From NCBI RefSeq assembly GCF_036195325.1, contig NZ_CP108101.1, positions 3,410,001 to 3,474,000 of the forward strand: a stretch of 64,000 nt of DNA, written 5' to 3'. Position numbers and translations under genes: made by a program. Below the pieces are notes generated by a model. The model was not told the origin of the DNA. It was given only the letters and a program-made list of their open reading frames with translations, and searched no databases. This stretch comes from Streptomyces sp. NBC_00234. GTDB lineage: Bacteria > Actinomycetota > Actinomycetes > Streptomycetales > Streptomycetaceae. Positions 41,674 to 51,655 of the stretch are shown piece after piece; the first letter of the stretch is position 1, and each line of letters starts with the position of its first letter.

Positions 41674-42966
41674 ATGACAACACCCCTGGCTGACTACGCG
41701 CAGTTCGCGGACAAGCGGATCGCCATCGTCGAGCACATGCAGAACCACCCATTCGTCCTCGGCCTGCGCCAGGCCCGCGAGCACGGCCTGGAGGTGTGGC
41801 TGCTGACCGGTGACCGCTCCTGGTACACCCACGGCCACGACTGGGACTCCCACCCGCTCGCCCAGGTCGTCGACCGGGTGATCGACGTGGACACCACCGA
41901 TCTCGACGCGGTCCTCGCCTCGGTGACCGGCGAGGACGGCAAGCCCCTGGTGGACGGGCTGACCTCGTTCTCCGACTACCACACCGTGATCGCCGCCCAG
42001 GCCGCTCAGCGGCTCGGTCTGCCGGGCCCCGACCCGGAGGCCGTCGAGACCGCCAACGTCAAGGACCGGCTGCGGGTCGCGCTCGGCGACGTACCGTTCA
42101 ACATCCCTCACGTGCTGGTCAGCGACAAGGACCAGCTGGAGGCCGCGGCACGCAGGCTCGGCTTCCCGATGATCGCCAAGCCCCCTGCGGAGGCGATCAG
42201 TTACGGGGTGCGCCGCGTCGACGACATGGCCGAACTGACCGAGGCGTGGAACGAGCTCTCCGGCATACGCAAGAGCCTGCGGGGCCAGCAGCGCTCCGGG
42301 GACGTCCTGCTGGAGACGTACGTCGAGGGCGTCGAGGTCAGCGTCGAGACGATGACGGTCGACGGCCACACGCACGTCTTCGGCGTCACGTCGAAGGACC
42401 TGTTCGGCGACCCCGCGTACATCGAGTGCGGACACACCTTCCCCGTGCCGCTCTCCGACGAGTCGCGCGACGAGCTGTACTCCGTCGTCCGCAAGACCCT
42501 CGAGGCCATCGGATACCGGCACGGGCCCTGCCACACCGAGGTGCGGCACACCGAGTCGGGCTGGCGGATCATCGAGGCCAACCCCCGTACGCCGTCCAGC
42601 TGTATGACGATGCTGGTCACCGACGTCACCGGGCGCAGCCCCATCCTGGACGCCTGGCTGCTGACCATCGGAGCGACCCCGGCGATCGAGCCCGTCGTGC
42701 ACTCCGGCGGCGCGGCCGTCCGCATGATCTACCCGGCGAAGCGCGGCACGCTGAAGCGCGTCGACGGCGTGGAGGCCGCCGAGGCGGTACCGGGCGTCCA
42801 GGTGCTGCTGCACGTGGAGAAGGGCGACTCGCTCCTCCAGCGCATGGACAACTCCTCCTGCGTCGGCTTCACCTACTGCAACGGCCCCGACCGGCTCGAA
42901 GCGCAGGCGCTCGCCGACAAGGCCGCCTCGTATCTCGACTTCGTCGTCGAGGAGGAGCAGGCGTGA
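41674..42966 (+). CDS. gcaS: GcaS, N-glycyl-clavaminic acid synthetase
   Basis: 430 aa ATP-grasp enzyme. MIAKPPAEAISYGV, GDVLLETYVEGVEVSVETM and WRIIEANPRTPSSCM are the ATP- and Mg-binding stretches. In S. clavuligerus GcaS (Orf17) joins glycine to clavaminic acid with ATP, a step toward the inverted 3R,5R series. ATG 41674 has GGAGGCGGTTC. It leads a four-gene rightward operon with 4-bp overlaps (gcaS-orf16-oppA2-orf14). A 20-bp-phased direct repeat lies in the divergent gap before it. Confidence 0.92.
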   Translation: MTTPLADYAQFADKRIAIVEHMQNHPFVLGLRQAREHGLEVWLLTGDRSWYTHGHDWDSHPLAQVVDRVIDVDTTDLDAVLASVTGEDGKPLVDGLTSFSDYHTVIAAQAAQRLGLPGPDPEAVETANVKDRLRVALGDVPFNIPHVLVSDKDQLEAAARRLGFPMIAKPPAEAISYGVRRVDDMAELTEAWNELSGIRKSLRGQQRSGDVLLETYVEGVEVSVETMTVDGHTHVFGVTSKDLFGDPAYIECGHTFPVPLSDESRDELYSVVRKTLEAIGYRHGPCHTEVRHTESGWRIIEANPRTPSSCMTMLVTDVTGRSPILDAWLLTIGATPAIEPVVHSGGAAVRMIYPAKRGTLKRVDGVEAAEAVPGVQVLLHVEKGDSLLQRMDNSSCVGFTYCNGPDRLEAQALADKAASYLDFVVEEEQA

Positions 42967-44111
42967 GCCACCCGCACGACGTGCAGAACCGGGACGGGGT
43001 CCTGGCGGCCCCGGACGCCGCCGCGCTCGTGGGCATGGGGTGGAACGACCTCGCGGGCGTGGAGGACTTCTTCCAGACGCCCCGCTGGCTGGCGGTGCAG
43101 GAACGCAACTCCGGTACGACGATGGACTTCCTGGTGCAGCACCGGGACGGGGCGCCCGTCGCCGGGCTCGTCGCGGCCTGGGCGACCGACTCCGTGCCCT
43201 GGCTGCTCGCCCGGCCCGACGCGATGCTCTCCCGGGCCGCCGACGAGGACGTCCCGGACGCGGTGGGCATCCTCGCCGAGGTGGCGGACGGCGACGCGTC
43301 GTCCCTGCTGCCCTCGCTGGTGTGCGGGGGCAGGCACCTCGGACGTACCCGGATGCTGACCACCCCCGACGCCCGGCCCGAGGACCTCGCGTCGCTCCTC
43401 GATCACGCCGAAGGGCTCGCCGAGGAGCGGAAGGCGGCCTCGGTCTGCTTCCCGCACGTGGACGTCCGCGACACCGGGCTCGTCGACCTGCTGGAGAGCC
43501 GCGGCTACCGCTCGCACACCTCCGCGCACTACGCCTGGCTGCCCATTCCTCCCGGCGGCTGGGACCAGTTCCTCGCCGAGATGAGCAAGCACCGGCGTCG
43601 GCGGGTGCGGCTGGAACGCCGCGCCCTGGCCGAGGCCGGGGTGGAGGTCACCGTCGAGGCGCTGACCCAGGAACTGGTCCCGCGCCTGGGCGAGCTGGAC
43701 TCCAACCTCCTGAAGAAGTACGGCAATCCGGCGAGCCCGGAGCACTCCGCCGGTCTGCTGTCCTGGATCGCCGACGTGATGGGCGACGACGTCATGGTCT
43801 CCGTGGCCCGGCAGAACGGCGTGGTCATCGGCTTCGGCATGGTCCTGCGCTCCCGGGCCCGCGGTGAGGAGCACTGGTTCGGCCACCGCGCCGGCTTCGA
43901 CTACGAGGCCCAGGGCAAGCTGCCGCTCTACTACGACGTCCTCTACTACCGGGTGCTCGAAGCCGCGGCCGCGGCCGGGGTCTCCGTGCTGCACGCCGGG
44001 ATCGGCAGCGTCGAGGCGAAGCTGGCGCGCGGCTGCCAGGCCAGCGAGGAGCGCTCGTACCTGCTGCGACTTCCCCGTACGGACCGAGACCGGAGGACCG
44101 CACCCCGATGA
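42963..44111 (+). CDS. Orf16, FemX/GNAT-like cluster protein
   Basis: 382 aa. The middle matches the duplicated GNAT (Fem-like/peptidogalycan) domain: MSKHRRRRVRLERRALAEAGVEV and VSVARQNGVVIGFGMVLRSRARGEEHWFGHRAGFDYEAQGKLPLYYDVLYYRVLEAA, then SVLHAGIGSVEAKLARGC. Orf16 of the S. clavuligerus cluster is needed for clavulanic acid but its reaction is unknown. GTG 42963 overlaps the gcaS stop (GTGA), and its own stop overlaps oppA2 by 4 bp. Confidence 0.85.
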   Translation: MSHPHDVQNRDGVLAAPDAAALVGMGWNDLAGVEDFFQTPRWLAVQERNSGTTMDFLVQHRDGAPVAGLVAAWATDSVPWLLARPDAMLSRAADEDVPDAVGILAEVADGDASSLLPSLVCGGRHLGRTRMLTTPDARPEDLASLLDHAEGLAEERKAASVCFPHVDVRDTGLVDLLESRGYRSHTSAHYAWLPIPPGGWDQFLAEMSKHRRRRVRLERRALAEAGVEVTVEALTQELVPRLGELDSNLLKKYGNPASPEHSAGLLSWIADVMGDDVMVSVARQNGVVIGFGMVLRSRARGEEHWFGHRAGFDYEAQGKLPLYYDVLYYRVLEAAAAAGVSVLHAGIGSVEAKLARGCQASEERSYLLRLPRTDRDRRTAPR

Positions 44112-45823
44112 GTGCCCGGACCCAACACCCGACCGCGACGGTCCCCGGCGCCGGCTGGGACGCCGCCGTCGGCGCCATGGTGAACCCCTCGGACCGGCGC
44201 GGCGGAACGCTGCGCCTGGTGTCGTCGGCGGACGTGGACTCCCTCGACCCCGCCCGCACGTACTACGTGTGGGTGTGGCTGTTGCAGCGCATGCTCAACC
44301 GCACGCTGATGGCCTACCCCACGGACCCCGGACCCGCCGGACTCGTCCCCGTCCCGGACCTCGCCGAGGGACCCGGGCAGGCGAGCGACGGAGCCAGGAC
44401 GTGGACGTACCGGCTGCGCGAGAACCTGCGGTTCGACGACGGCTCCCCGATCACCTCGGCCGACGTGCGCCACGCCGTGCAGCGGATCTTCGCGCAGGAC
44501 GTGCTTCCCGGCGGACCGACGTACCTCGTGCCGCTCCTGGACGATCCGGCGCGGCCCTACCCGGGGCCGTACCGGAGCGACGAGCCCCTGGAGTCGGTGG
44601 AGACGCCCGACGCGCGCACCATCGTCTTCCGGCTGCGCAGCCCGTTCGCCGACTTCGACCATCTGATGGCCCAGCCCTGTGTCTCACCCGTGCCCCGGCA
44701 CGCCGACACCGGGGCACGCTACGGGGAGGACCCCCGGTGCAGCGGTCCGTACCGGATCGAGGAGCACCGGCCGGGCGCGTATCTGCACCTGGTGCGCAAC
44801 CCGTACTGGGACCGGGCCACCGACCCGGTGCGGCCCGCCCTGCCCGACCGGGTGGAGCTGACCATCGGGGTGGGTCTCGACGACCTCGACGCCCAGCTGA
44901 TCGACGGGGTCTTCGACATCAACCTCGAAGGGCGCGGGCTCCAGCACGCGGCCCAGCAGCGGGTCACCGCGGACGAGGTCCTGCGCACCCACACCGACAA
45001 CCCGCGCACGAGCTTCCTGCACTTCGTCTCCCTCCAGCCGCACATCCCGCCGTTCGACAACGTGCACGTGCGCCGGGCGGTGCACTACGCGGCGGACCGG
45101 CTGCTGCTCCAGGAGGCCCGCGGCGGCCCCGTCACCGGCGGTGACCTGACACCCGCGCTGTTCCCGCCGCGGCTCCCGGCCCACCAAGGGCTGGACCGCT
45201 ACCCGGCCGGACCCGATCTGCGCGGCGATCTCGACAAGGCGCGGGCGGAGCTCGCGGCGGCCGGCCTGCCGGACGGGTTCGACGCGGTGATCGGCACCCA
45301 GCGCGGAAAGTTCCGGCTGGTCGCCGACGCGGTCGTCGAGTCGGTGGCCCGGGTCGGCATCCGGCTGACCGTCAAGGAACTCGACGTGGCCAGCTACTTC
45401 AGCCTGGGCGCGGGCTCGCCGGAGACCATCCGCAAGCACAACCTCGGGCTCGTCGTCACCGACTGGGGCGCGGACTTCCCGACCGAGTACGGCTTCCTCG
45501 CCCCGCTCGTCGACGGCCGCCAGATCAAGCGGAACGGCGGCAACTGGAACATCGCCGAGCTGGACGCCCCGGAGATCAACGAGCTGATCGACCGGAGCCT
45601 GCACACCACCGATCCGGCCGAACGCACCCGGCTGTGGCGGGTGGTGGAGAGACTGGTGATGGAACACGCCGTGATCCTTCCGCTGGTCCACGACAAAACC
45701 CTGTCCTTCCGCAATCCCTGGGTCACCAACGTCTACGTCCAGCCCGCCTTCGGCCTGTACGACATCCAGGCCATGGGTCTCGGCCCCACCGCCGCCCCTC
45801 TCGACCGGGAGACCACTCCATGA
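44108..45823 (+). CDS. oppA2: OppA2, oligopeptide-binding-type protein
   Basis: 571 aa SBP_bac_5 family. GGTLRLVSSADVDSLDPARTYYVWVWLLQRMLNRTLMAYP, LRENLRFDDGSPITSADVRHAVQRIF and AVHYAADRLLLQEARGG are typical of peptide-binding components. No lipobox or signal peptide is visible at the start, as if the protein works inside the cell. In S. clavuligerus OppA1 and OppA2 are essential for clavulanic acid; their ligand is debated. 4-bp overlaps link it to orf16 and orf14. It is about the same length as oppA1 here and clearly related. Confidence 0.93.
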   Translation: MSARTQHPTATVPGAGWDAAVGAMVNPSDRRGGTLRLVSSADVDSLDPARTYYVWVWLLQRMLNRTLMAYPTDPGPAGLVPVPDLAEGPGQASDGARTWTYRLRENLRFDDGSPITSADVRHAVQRIFAQDVLPGGPTYLVPLLDDPARPYPGPYRSDEPLESVETPDARTIVFRLRSPFADFDHLMAQPCVSPVPRHADTGARYGEDPRCSGPYRIEEHRPGAYLHLVRNPYWDRATDPVRPALPDRVELTIGVGLDDLDAQLIDGVFDINLEGRGLQHAAQQRVTADEVLRTHTDNPRTSFLHFVSLQPHIPPFDNVHVRRAVHYAADRLLLQEARGGPVTGGDLTPALFPPRLPAHQGLDRYPAGPDLRGDLDKARAELAAAGLPDGFDAVIGTQRGKFRLVADAVVESVARVGIRLTVKELDVASYFSLGAGSPETIRKHNLGLVVTDWGADFPTEYGFLAPLVDGRQIKRNGGNWNIAELDAPEINELIDRSLHTTDPAERTRLWRVVERLVMEHAVILPLVHDKTLSFRNPWVTNVYVQPAFGLYDIQAMGLGPTAAPLDRETTP

Positions 45824-46842
45824 CCGACAGCACACCGGAGCTCCGCTTCATCCCGCTGAGCGCGGACGACGACGACACGGCGGGCCAGTGGCTCGAACTG
45901 ATGGCGGAGTCGGCGGACGACGTCCCCGGGTCCGCACCGCCCTGCCCCGTCGACATGATCGGCTCCCTGCGCTTCGCCCCGCCGGCCACCGCGCTGGAGG
46001 ACTGGGTCGCCCTGCGCGACGGGCAGGTGGTCGGCGCGCTGCGGATCGCGCTGCCGCACGGCGCGCCGGTGGCCCGCGTGGACCAGCTCCTCGTCCACCC
46101 CAAGCTGCGCCGCCGCGGGATAGGCCGGGCGCTGTTCGGCCGGGCCCTCGAACTGGCCGCCGACCACGGGCGGACCACGCTCGCCGGCATGACCGTCGAG
46201 GCACTGGAGGGGGGCCCGGCGCGCGACGCCGCCCCGTCGGCCTTCGCCGCCGCCCTGGGCGCGTCCCGCGCCGACGGCCCGTCCGGTCTGCACCAGTGGC
46301 TCGACCTGCGCCGCCACGACCCGCTCGCCGACGGCGTGCCCGCCCTGCCCGAGGGCTACGGCCTGGTCCGCTGGGGCACCGTCACGCCCGACGCCTACGC
46401 CGTGCCGGTCTCGCTGCTGGAGCAGTCCCTCGGTGACAGCGGGGCGGAGCCCGACCCCGACCAGGAGGTCGAGACGAGCTACGCCCGCGCCTTCGAGACG
46501 ATGCGGGTGGGCCGGGGACGCCGGGCGTACCACACCGGTGTCGTCCACGAGGCGAGCGGAACGCTGGCCGGCTACACCAGCGTCTCCAAGACCACCGGCA
46601 ACCCCGAGTACGCGCTGCAGGGCATGACGGTGGTCCACCGGGGCCACCGCGGGCACCGGCTGGGGCTGCTCCTGAAGCTCTCGAACCTGGAGAACGTGCT
46701 GCGCCAGCAGCCCGCGGTACGGCTGCTGGAGACGGCGAACGCCGAGGACAACCACTCGATGATCGCCGTCAACAGCGCGATGGGATTCGTACCTCAGGAC
46801 CGCTGGGTGTCCTGGACCGTGGCCGTCGGTTCGTCCGGCTGA
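45820..46842 (+). CDS. Orf14, tandem GNAT acetyltransferase
   Basis: 340 aa with two GNAT units. The first carries VDQLLVHPKLRRRGIGRALFGRALELA (acetyl-CoA loop RRRGIG), the second MTVVHRGHRGHRLGLLLKLSNLENVL and ANAEDNHSMIAVNSAMGF. Orf14 of S. clavuligerus binds acetyl-CoA and is needed for clavulanic acid formation, with unclear chemistry. ATG 45820 overlaps the oppA2 stop (ATGA). Its 3' end overlaps the convergent orf13 by 49 bp. Confidence 0.9.
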   Translation: MTDSTPELRFIPLSADDDDTAGQWLELMAESADDVPGSAPPCPVDMIGSLRFAPPATALEDWVALRDGQVVGALRIALPHGAPVARVDQLLVHPKLRRRGIGRALFGRALELAADHGRTTLAGMTVEALEGGPARDAAPSAFAAALGASRADGPSGLHQWLDLRRHDPLADGVPALPEGYGLVRWGTVTPDAYAVPVSLLEQSLGDSGAEPDPDQEVETSYARAFETMRVGRGRRAYHTGVVHEASGTLAGYTSVSKTTGNPEYALQGMTVVHRGHRGHRLGLLLKLSNLENVLRQQPAVRLLETANAEDNHSMIAVNSAMGFVPQDRWVSWTVAVGSSG

Positions 46843-47771
46843 GTCACGACCGCTTCCGGCTCCGGCCCCGGCTTCCCGCCGGGGCCTTTGCCGTGGGGGC
46901 GCTTCGGCAGGGTGAGCCCCATACCGGCCAGCACACCGATGACGACGATCGCGGCTCCTGCCAGGGACAGGCCGCTCGGCCGCTCGCCGAGCGCCGGCCA
47001 GGCCGCCGCGATGCCGACGACCGGCACGAGCATCGAGTACGGGGCCACGGTCCCGGCCTCGTACCGCTTCAGCAGCGCCGTCCAGATGCCCGAGCCCACC
47101 ACGGAACCCGCCAGCGCGATGTAGAGCAGCGCCACCAGGCCGGGCCAGCCCTCCGCGTCGAACGCGCCGCCGAAGGCCCGCCACCCCGTGGCCGGCCCCT
47201 CCATGACGGCGGACAGCGCCAGCAGGGGCAGGGGCGGCACCACGGACATCCACAGCGCGAAGCGCAGCGGGTGCTCGGGCCTGGCCTGCCGGCTGGCGAG
47301 GTTGCCGAGGGCCCAGCCGAGCGCCGCCAGCAGGGTGAGGAAGAGCGGCAGCAGCGCCGCGGTCCTGGCCCGGTCGACGGCGATCACCGTCAGCCCCAGG
47401 ACCGCCGCCGCCATGCCGGCCAGTTGCTGCCACGACAGCCGCTCGTGCAGCAGGATCGCGCCGAGCAGCACCGTCAGCGGGGCCGCGGCCTGCACCACCA
47501 CGGACGCCTGGCCCGAGGGCATTCCGTTGTCGATGGCCAGGAAGAGCAGCCCGAACTGCATGGCCCCGAAGCCCAGTCCGTACCCGAGCAGCCAGCGCAG
47601 CGGCACGTTCGGACGGGGGACGAACAGGACCACGGGTACCGCGAGGACCAGGAAGCGCAGTGCGGCGAGGAAGAACGGCGGGAAGTGATCGAGCCCCACC
47701 CGCACGGCGAGGAAGTTCAGTCCCCACAGCACCGCGACGAGGACGGCCAGCAGCCGGTCCCTGGTGCTCAC
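46794..47771 (-). CDS. Orf13, EamA/DMT exporter
   Basis: 325 aa, ten hydrophobic helices (from [20 protein letters not shown] to [18 protein letters not shown]) in two EamA halves, then a Gly/Lys/Pro tail. Orf13 is a presumed exporter in the S. clavuligerus cluster, possibly for clavulanic acid or an intermediate. GTG 47771 overlaps the orf12 stop (GTGA), so it is co-translated with orf12. Its last 49 bp overlap orf14 on the other strand. Confidence 0.9.
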   Translation of the reverse strand: MSTRDRLLAVLVAVLWGLNFLAVRVGLDHFPPFFLAALRFLVLAVPVVLFVPRPNVPLRWLLGYGLGFGAMQFGLLFLAIDNGMPSGQASVVVQAAAPLTVLLGAILLHERLSWQQLAGMAAAVLGLTVIAVDRARTAALLPLFLTLLAALGWALGNLASRQARPEHPLRFALWMSVVPPLPLLALSAVMEGPATGWRAFGGAFDAEGWPGLVALLYIALAGSVVGSGIWTALLKRYEAGTVAPYSMLVPVVGIAAAWPALGERPSGLSLAGAAIVVIGVLAGMGLTLPKRPHGKGPGGKPGPEPEAVVTQPDEPTATVQDTQRS

Positions 47772-49084
47772 GGAGTGGGTTCCTTCTCGCCTTCCAGAAG
47801 CCCGGATTCGATGACCTTCGCGCCGAGTCTGCGCAGCAGCTGGCCGTCGCCGATCAGCTTCTGCTCGTCGGCGGCCTGTTGCAGCACCAGGACGTGCGGG
47901 GTGCCCCGGTGGTCCTCCAGCAGCCAGCAGAACATCATGACGCCGGGGCAGGAGCCGCCCTTGAAGACGGCCTTGGACCACTTCTTCCGGTCGACGAGGA
48001 TGCCGGGGTAGGCGGTCAGGATGGCGTCGACCGTCCCGCTCGCGTCCCGGGTGCCGTCCTGGACGAGTGCTTCGAGGACCCTGAACACGTCGTACGCGCT
48101 CATGTGCCAGTCCAGGCCCAGCTGGTGGACCGTCTCGCCGAGGTCGGAGCCGCGCACGGTGAGCGGCCTCGCGACCTTGTGGAGCAGTTCGCGGCGGGCC
48201 GTCTCGTCGCCTTCGGCCCAGGCCCGGCGGAGCTCCGGGGCGCCCCAGCCGATCTCGAAGACCTCGCGGCTGGACAGGAAGGGCCGCAGCAGTGAGGGGT
48301 CGTGGTGGCCGGACGCCACCACCGCGCGCTCGACGGCCTCGCGCCCGACCTTGTCGGCGAGGAGGTCGGCGGCCGTGTTGTCGCTCATCGCGATCATCTT
48401 GTGCGCCGTCTCGCGGACCGGGACCCGCGTGCCGTCCGGCAGCTCCTGCATGTCACCGGTGGGCAGGCTGCGCAGGTCGGGCCGGGTGACGACCTCGTCG
48501 TCCCAGTCCAGCTCACCGTTGTCGATGGCGTGGATGAGGGCCCGCATGAGGTAGAGCTTGTACGCGGAGCCGGTGGGCAGCGCCCGGTGGGCCTCCTTCT
48601 CGTGCAGCACGATGTGCCGGCCCTCTTCGATGCGGACGGCGAGCACCGAGGAGGTGACTCCCTCGATCCGCAGCGCCTCGTCGAGATCGGCCCACTCACG
48701 CACCTCGGGGACGAAGATGTCCGGCTGGAGGTGCAGGATGCGGACGAGACCCGTCGAGTCGATGATCACGGTGAGGGAGAAGTCCCGGCCCGACTGGTCG
48801 GTGAGGACCAACCAGCCCTTGTGGGCGACGGGCTGATAGGTCGTCACGGTGAACGGGCCGAGCTTGCGCCACTCGTCCAGGGTCGCCGTGAAGCCCTGCG
48901 GGTACTTGTCGAGGAAGCCGGGCACCAGGGACGCGGCCATGTCCTCCTCGGAAGGGAGGTGCGGCGTCGTCAGCAGCTCCATCGCCCAGCGGCAGGGGCC
49001 GGCCAGGGGAGAGCTGTCCGCGGCGAGTTCCGTCTCGGCCGCGGTCCGGACGGCGGATGTGGTGGTACCAGGGACTTCGGTCAT
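47768..49084 (-). CDS. Orf12, beta-lactamase-fold cluster protein
   Basis: 438 aa. N-terminal NTF2/steroid-isomerase-like part ([20 protein letters not shown] region), then a serine beta-lactamase fold. Motif positions match S. clavuligerus Orf12 residue for residue: Ser173 in SAYK, Ser234 in SDN and K375-GG-S378. Orf12 is essential for clavulanic acid but has no ordinary beta-lactamase activity; a cephalosporin esterase activity was reported for it. ATG 49084. It lies in the leftward cyp-fd-orf12-orf13 operon, with 17 bp after fd. Confidence 0.93.
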   Translation of the reverse strand: MTEVPGTTTSAVRTAAETELAADSSPLAGPCRWAMELLTTPHLPSEEDMAASLVPGFLDKYPQGFTATLDEWRKLGPFTVTTYQPVAHKGWLVLTDQSGRDFSLTVIIDSTGLVRILHLQPDIFVPEVREWADLDEALRIEGVTSSVLAVRIEEGRHIVLHEKEAHRALPTGSAYKLYLMRALIHAIDNGELDWDDEVVTRPDLRSLPTGDMQELPDGTRVPVRETAHKMIAMSDNTAADLLADKVGREAVERAVVASGHHDPSLLRPFLSSREVFEIGWGAPELRRAWAEGDETARRELLHKVARPLTVRGSDLGETVHQLGLDWHMSAYDVFRVLEALVQDGTRDASGTVDAILTAYPGILVDRKKWSKAVFKGGSCPGVMMFCWLLEDHRGTPHVLVLQQAADEQKLIGDGQLLRRLGAKVIESGLLEGEKEPTP

Positions 49085-49101
49085 CGTCACTCCTTGTCCG
49101 G

Positions 49102-49317
49102 TCAGTTCTCGGTGACCGTGATGGCGGCGCACGGACACAGGTCCGCGCACAGCCGGGCTCCTTCGTGGAGCGCGGGCGGCGGGGTGGGGTCGAGCAGCAC
49201 CACGGTGCCGGTGTCGGGGTCCTGGGCGAAGATATCGGGCTCCGTCGCCGCGCACCGGCCCATGGCGCAACAGGCGGCCGTATCGACGGTGACGGTCAGC
49301 CGGCCCGGGTCGCTCAC
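49102..49317 (-). CDS. ferredoxin paired with CYP
   Basis: 71 aa. [19 protein letters not shown] and [13 protein letters not shown] carry the Cys residues of a single-cluster [3Fe-4S]/[4Fe-4S] ferredoxin of the type that serves bacterial P450s. GTG 49317 overlaps the cyp stop (GTGA), so stoichiometric expression is likely. It is Orf11 of the clavulanic acid cluster. Confidence 0.92.
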   Translation of the reverse strand: MSDPGRLTVTVDTAACCAMGRCAATEPDIFAQDPDTGTVVLLDPTPPPALHEGARLCADLCPCAAITVTEN

Positions 49318-50543
49318 CAGGTCACCGGGAGGCTGCCGAGGCCGTAACTCGACACCTCGTGACGGAAGTCGAGCTCCTCGAAGGGCACGGCCAGCCGCAC
49401 GTCGGGCATCCAGCGCAGTACGGCGGCGAGCATCTCCTCGATCTCGGCCTTGGCGAGCCACTGCCCGAGGCACTGGTGGATGCCGTGGCCGAAGGCCAGG
49501 TGCCGGCGTGCGTCGCGGTGCGGGTCCACGGTGTCGGGGGACGGGAAGAGCTGCTCGTCGCGGTTGCCCGCGGACAGCGACAGCACGACGCCCTCGCCGG
49601 CCTTGATGACCACGTCACCGAGCCGTACGTCCTCGGTGGCCGCGCGGGCCAGTCCGTTCTGCACGATGGAGTGGAAGCGCAGGAGTTCCTCGACGGCCGC
49701 GGGAAGCAGCTCGGGGTTGTCGCGCAGCGAGGCGGCGAGGCCCTTCTCGGTGACCAGGCTCAGCAGACTGAGACCGGCCTGGCTCGTGGTCGTACCGTGT
49801 CCGGCGACCAGCAGCAGCCGGCACATCGGGACCATCTCGTCGATGTCGAGCCTGCCCTCGCGCACCTGGTCGACGACCAGCCGGCTGATCAGGTCGTCCC
49901 CGGGTTCGCGGATGCGCGACTCGACGAGCTCGCGCAGGAAGGCGTCGAGTTCGTCGCGGGCCGCCGCCACCTGCTGGGGGGTGTAGCCGCGGTCGATCAG
50001 GATGGCGCTGCGGTCCTCCATCAGGGCCCGCTCACCCGCGGGTATGCCGAACATCGCGGCGATGACGCGGGACGGCACGGGAATCGTCAGTTTTGCCACG
50101 AGATCGACCGGACGCTCACCGGTGACCACTTCGGAAAGAATTTCGTCCAGCATTTCCCGGAGCATCGGGCGCATTTCATCGGCGCGGCGCTGAAGGAATT
50201 CACGCGTGAGCATCGAACGCAGCCGCGAGTGCTCCGGATCGTCCGCGCGGATGAACGATGCGGATTTCGGCTGGGCCCGTACCAACTGCGATGTGGGCGT
50301 CATCATGGGAAATCCGGGAGCGCTGGTCACCGCGGTGAATCGGCGGTCGCCCAGCACGGCGCGGACATGAGCGTGCGCGGTCACCAGCCACACCTGGCTG
50401 CCGTCCCACAGCGTCACCTTGCTCGCCGCCGGGCCCGCCCTCAACTCGGCGAGCTGCGGGGGCGGATCGACCGGGCAGCCCCGGCGCATCGGGTAGGACG
50501 GTGCCGCCTTCCCGTCCTGGACCGCTACATCGTCTCGCATCAT
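49314..50543 (-). CDS. cyp: CYP, cytochrome P450 of the clavulanic acid cluster
   Basis: 409 aa. The I-helix reads [13 protein letters not shown], the K-helix EELLRFHS (ExxR-type), and the heme loop [10 protein letters not shown]. Orf10 of S. clavuligerus is a P450 required late in the pathway; a role in oxidative deamination/inversion has been suggested but not shown. Start: adjacent ATGs at 50543 and 50540 after GGCGGAAC. It leads the leftward operon cyp-fd-orf12-orf13. A 20-bp-phased direct repeat oriented toward it lies about 95-125 bp upstream. Confidence 0.93.
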   Translation of the reverse strand: MMRDDVAVQDGKAAPSYPMRRGCPVDPPPQLAELRAGPAASKVTLWDGSQVWLVTAHAHVRAVLGDRRFTAVTSAPGFPMMTPTSQLVRAQPKSASFIRADDPEHSRLRSMLTREFLQRRADEMRPMLREMLDEILSEVVTGERPVDLVAKLTIPVPSRVIAAMFGIPAGERALMEDRSAILIDRGYTPQQVAAARDELDAFLRELVESRIREPGDDLISRLVVDQVREGRLDIDEMVPMCRLLLVAGHGTTTSQAGLSLLSLVTEKGLAASLRDNPELLPAAVEELLRFHSIVQNGLARAATEDVRLGDVVIKAGEGVVLSLSAGNRDEQLFPSPDTVDPHRDARRHLAFGHGIHQCLGQWLAKAEIEEMLAAVLRWMPDVRLAVPFEELDFRHEVSSYGLGSLPVTW

Positions 50544-50638
50544 GTTCCGCCCATCAGTACACAAAGGTCATGCCGACGTGGGATCGCTGTCACAATCTGC
50601 CCGATATGGCGGGCGCGCGTCCCCTGCGCGCGCCCACT

Positions 50639-50667
50639 GCGCATAACCGGCGCGGAGTGCACATAAC
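50639..50667 (-). promoter_or_regulatory. 20-bp-phased direct repeat upstream of cyp
   Basis: Read on the minus strand: GTTATGTGC (50667-50659) - N11 - GTTATGCGC (50647-50639), period 20 bp, pointing at cyp. A further single CTTATGCGC lies at 50741-50733, nearer cad. Confidence 0.6.
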
Positions 50668-50783
50668 CCGTGGTGACAATGGGTATTCACTCGCGATGAC
50701 CGGGCTGATAACGTCACCGATTCCGCGTCGATGCGCATAAGCATTTCAAGGGAACACACCGGCTCGCACACTGGGGGTTACAC

Positions 50784-51527
50784 ATGTCCGGAATTCTGCA
50801 GGGAAAGGTCGCGCTCGTCACCGGCGCAAGCTCCGGCATCGGTGAGGCCACGGCACGCGCCCTGGCCGCCGAGGGGGCCAAGGTCGCCGTCGCCGCACGC
50901 CGCACCGACCGGCTGGAGGCGCTGCGCACGGAGCTGGAGGCCGAGGGCGCCACCGTGCTCGTCCTCCCGCTCGACGTCGCCGACGAGCAGGCGGTCCACG
51001 CCGCGGTCGCCACGACCGTGGAGACGCTCGGCTCCCTCGACGTCCTCGTGAACAGCGCGGGTCTGATGCTGCTCGGCCCCGTGGAGGGCGCCGACACCAC
51101 GGACTGGACCCGCATGATGGACGTCAACGTCCTCGGCCTGATGTACATGACCCACGCGGCCCTGCCGCACCTGCTCCGCAGCCGGGGCACGGTCGTGCAG
51201 ATCTCCTCGGTCGCCGCGCGCGTGGTGGGCCGGGGCAGCGCCGCCTACAACGCCAGCAAGTTCGCGGTGAACGGCTTCAGCGAGGGCCTGCGCCAGGAGG
51301 TCACCGAACGCGGGGTACGCGTCGTGGTGATCGAGCCCGGCACCGTCGAGACCGAGCTGCGCGACCACATCACGCACGCCCCGTCGAAGGCCGCCATCCA
51401 GGAGCGCGTCACGAAGATCCGCCAGCTGCAGAGCGCGGACATCGCCGAGGCGGTCCGCTACGCAGTGACGGCACCGGCGCACGCGACCGTGAACGAGATC
51501 TTCATCCGCCCGACCGACCAGGCCTGA
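50784..51527 (+). CDS. cad: CAD, clavulanic acid dehydrogenase (clavaldehyde reductase)
   Basis: 247 aa, the length of S. clavuligerus Cad. SDR motifs: TGASSGIGEATARAL (cofactor), NSAGLM, and catalytic Ser/Tyr/Lys in ISSVAARVVGRGSAAYNASK. It reduces clavulanate-9-aldehyde to clavulanic acid with NADPH. ATG 50784. It is divergent from cyp; the 240-bp gap contains the direct repeats described separately, and oppA1 follows 128 bp downstream. Confidence 0.95.
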   Translation: MSGILQGKVALVTGASSGIGEATARALAAEGAKVAVAARRTDRLEALRTELEAEGATVLVLPLDVADEQAVHAAVATTVETLGSLDVLVNSAGLMLLGPVEGADTTDWTRMMDVNVLGLMYMTHAALPHLLRSRGTVVQISSVAARVVGRGSAAYNASKFAVNGFSEGLRQEVTERGVRVVVIEPGTVETELRDHITHAPSKAAIQERVTKIRQLQSADIAEAVRYAVTAPAHATVNEIFIRPTDQA

Positions 51528-51545
51528 GCCGGTCACGGCACGAAC

Positions 51546-51574
51546 GCTATGCCGACCCGTCACCCGCTATGCGC
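51546..51574 (+). promoter_or_regulatory. 20-bp-phased direct repeat upstream of oppA1
   Basis: GCTATGCCG - N11 - GCTATGCGC (51546-51554 and 51566-51574), period 20 bp, about 80 bp before the oppA1 start. Seven of nine positions agree between the two copies, and the second matches the gcaS copies except for the first base. Confidence 0.6.
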
Positions 51575-51655
51575 GGACCGGACGGCCGTGCCGCCGCACG
51601 AAACCCCACGCACAGGATGTACGCGGAAGAGCAACGCGAGGAAGGGTTACAGGAG

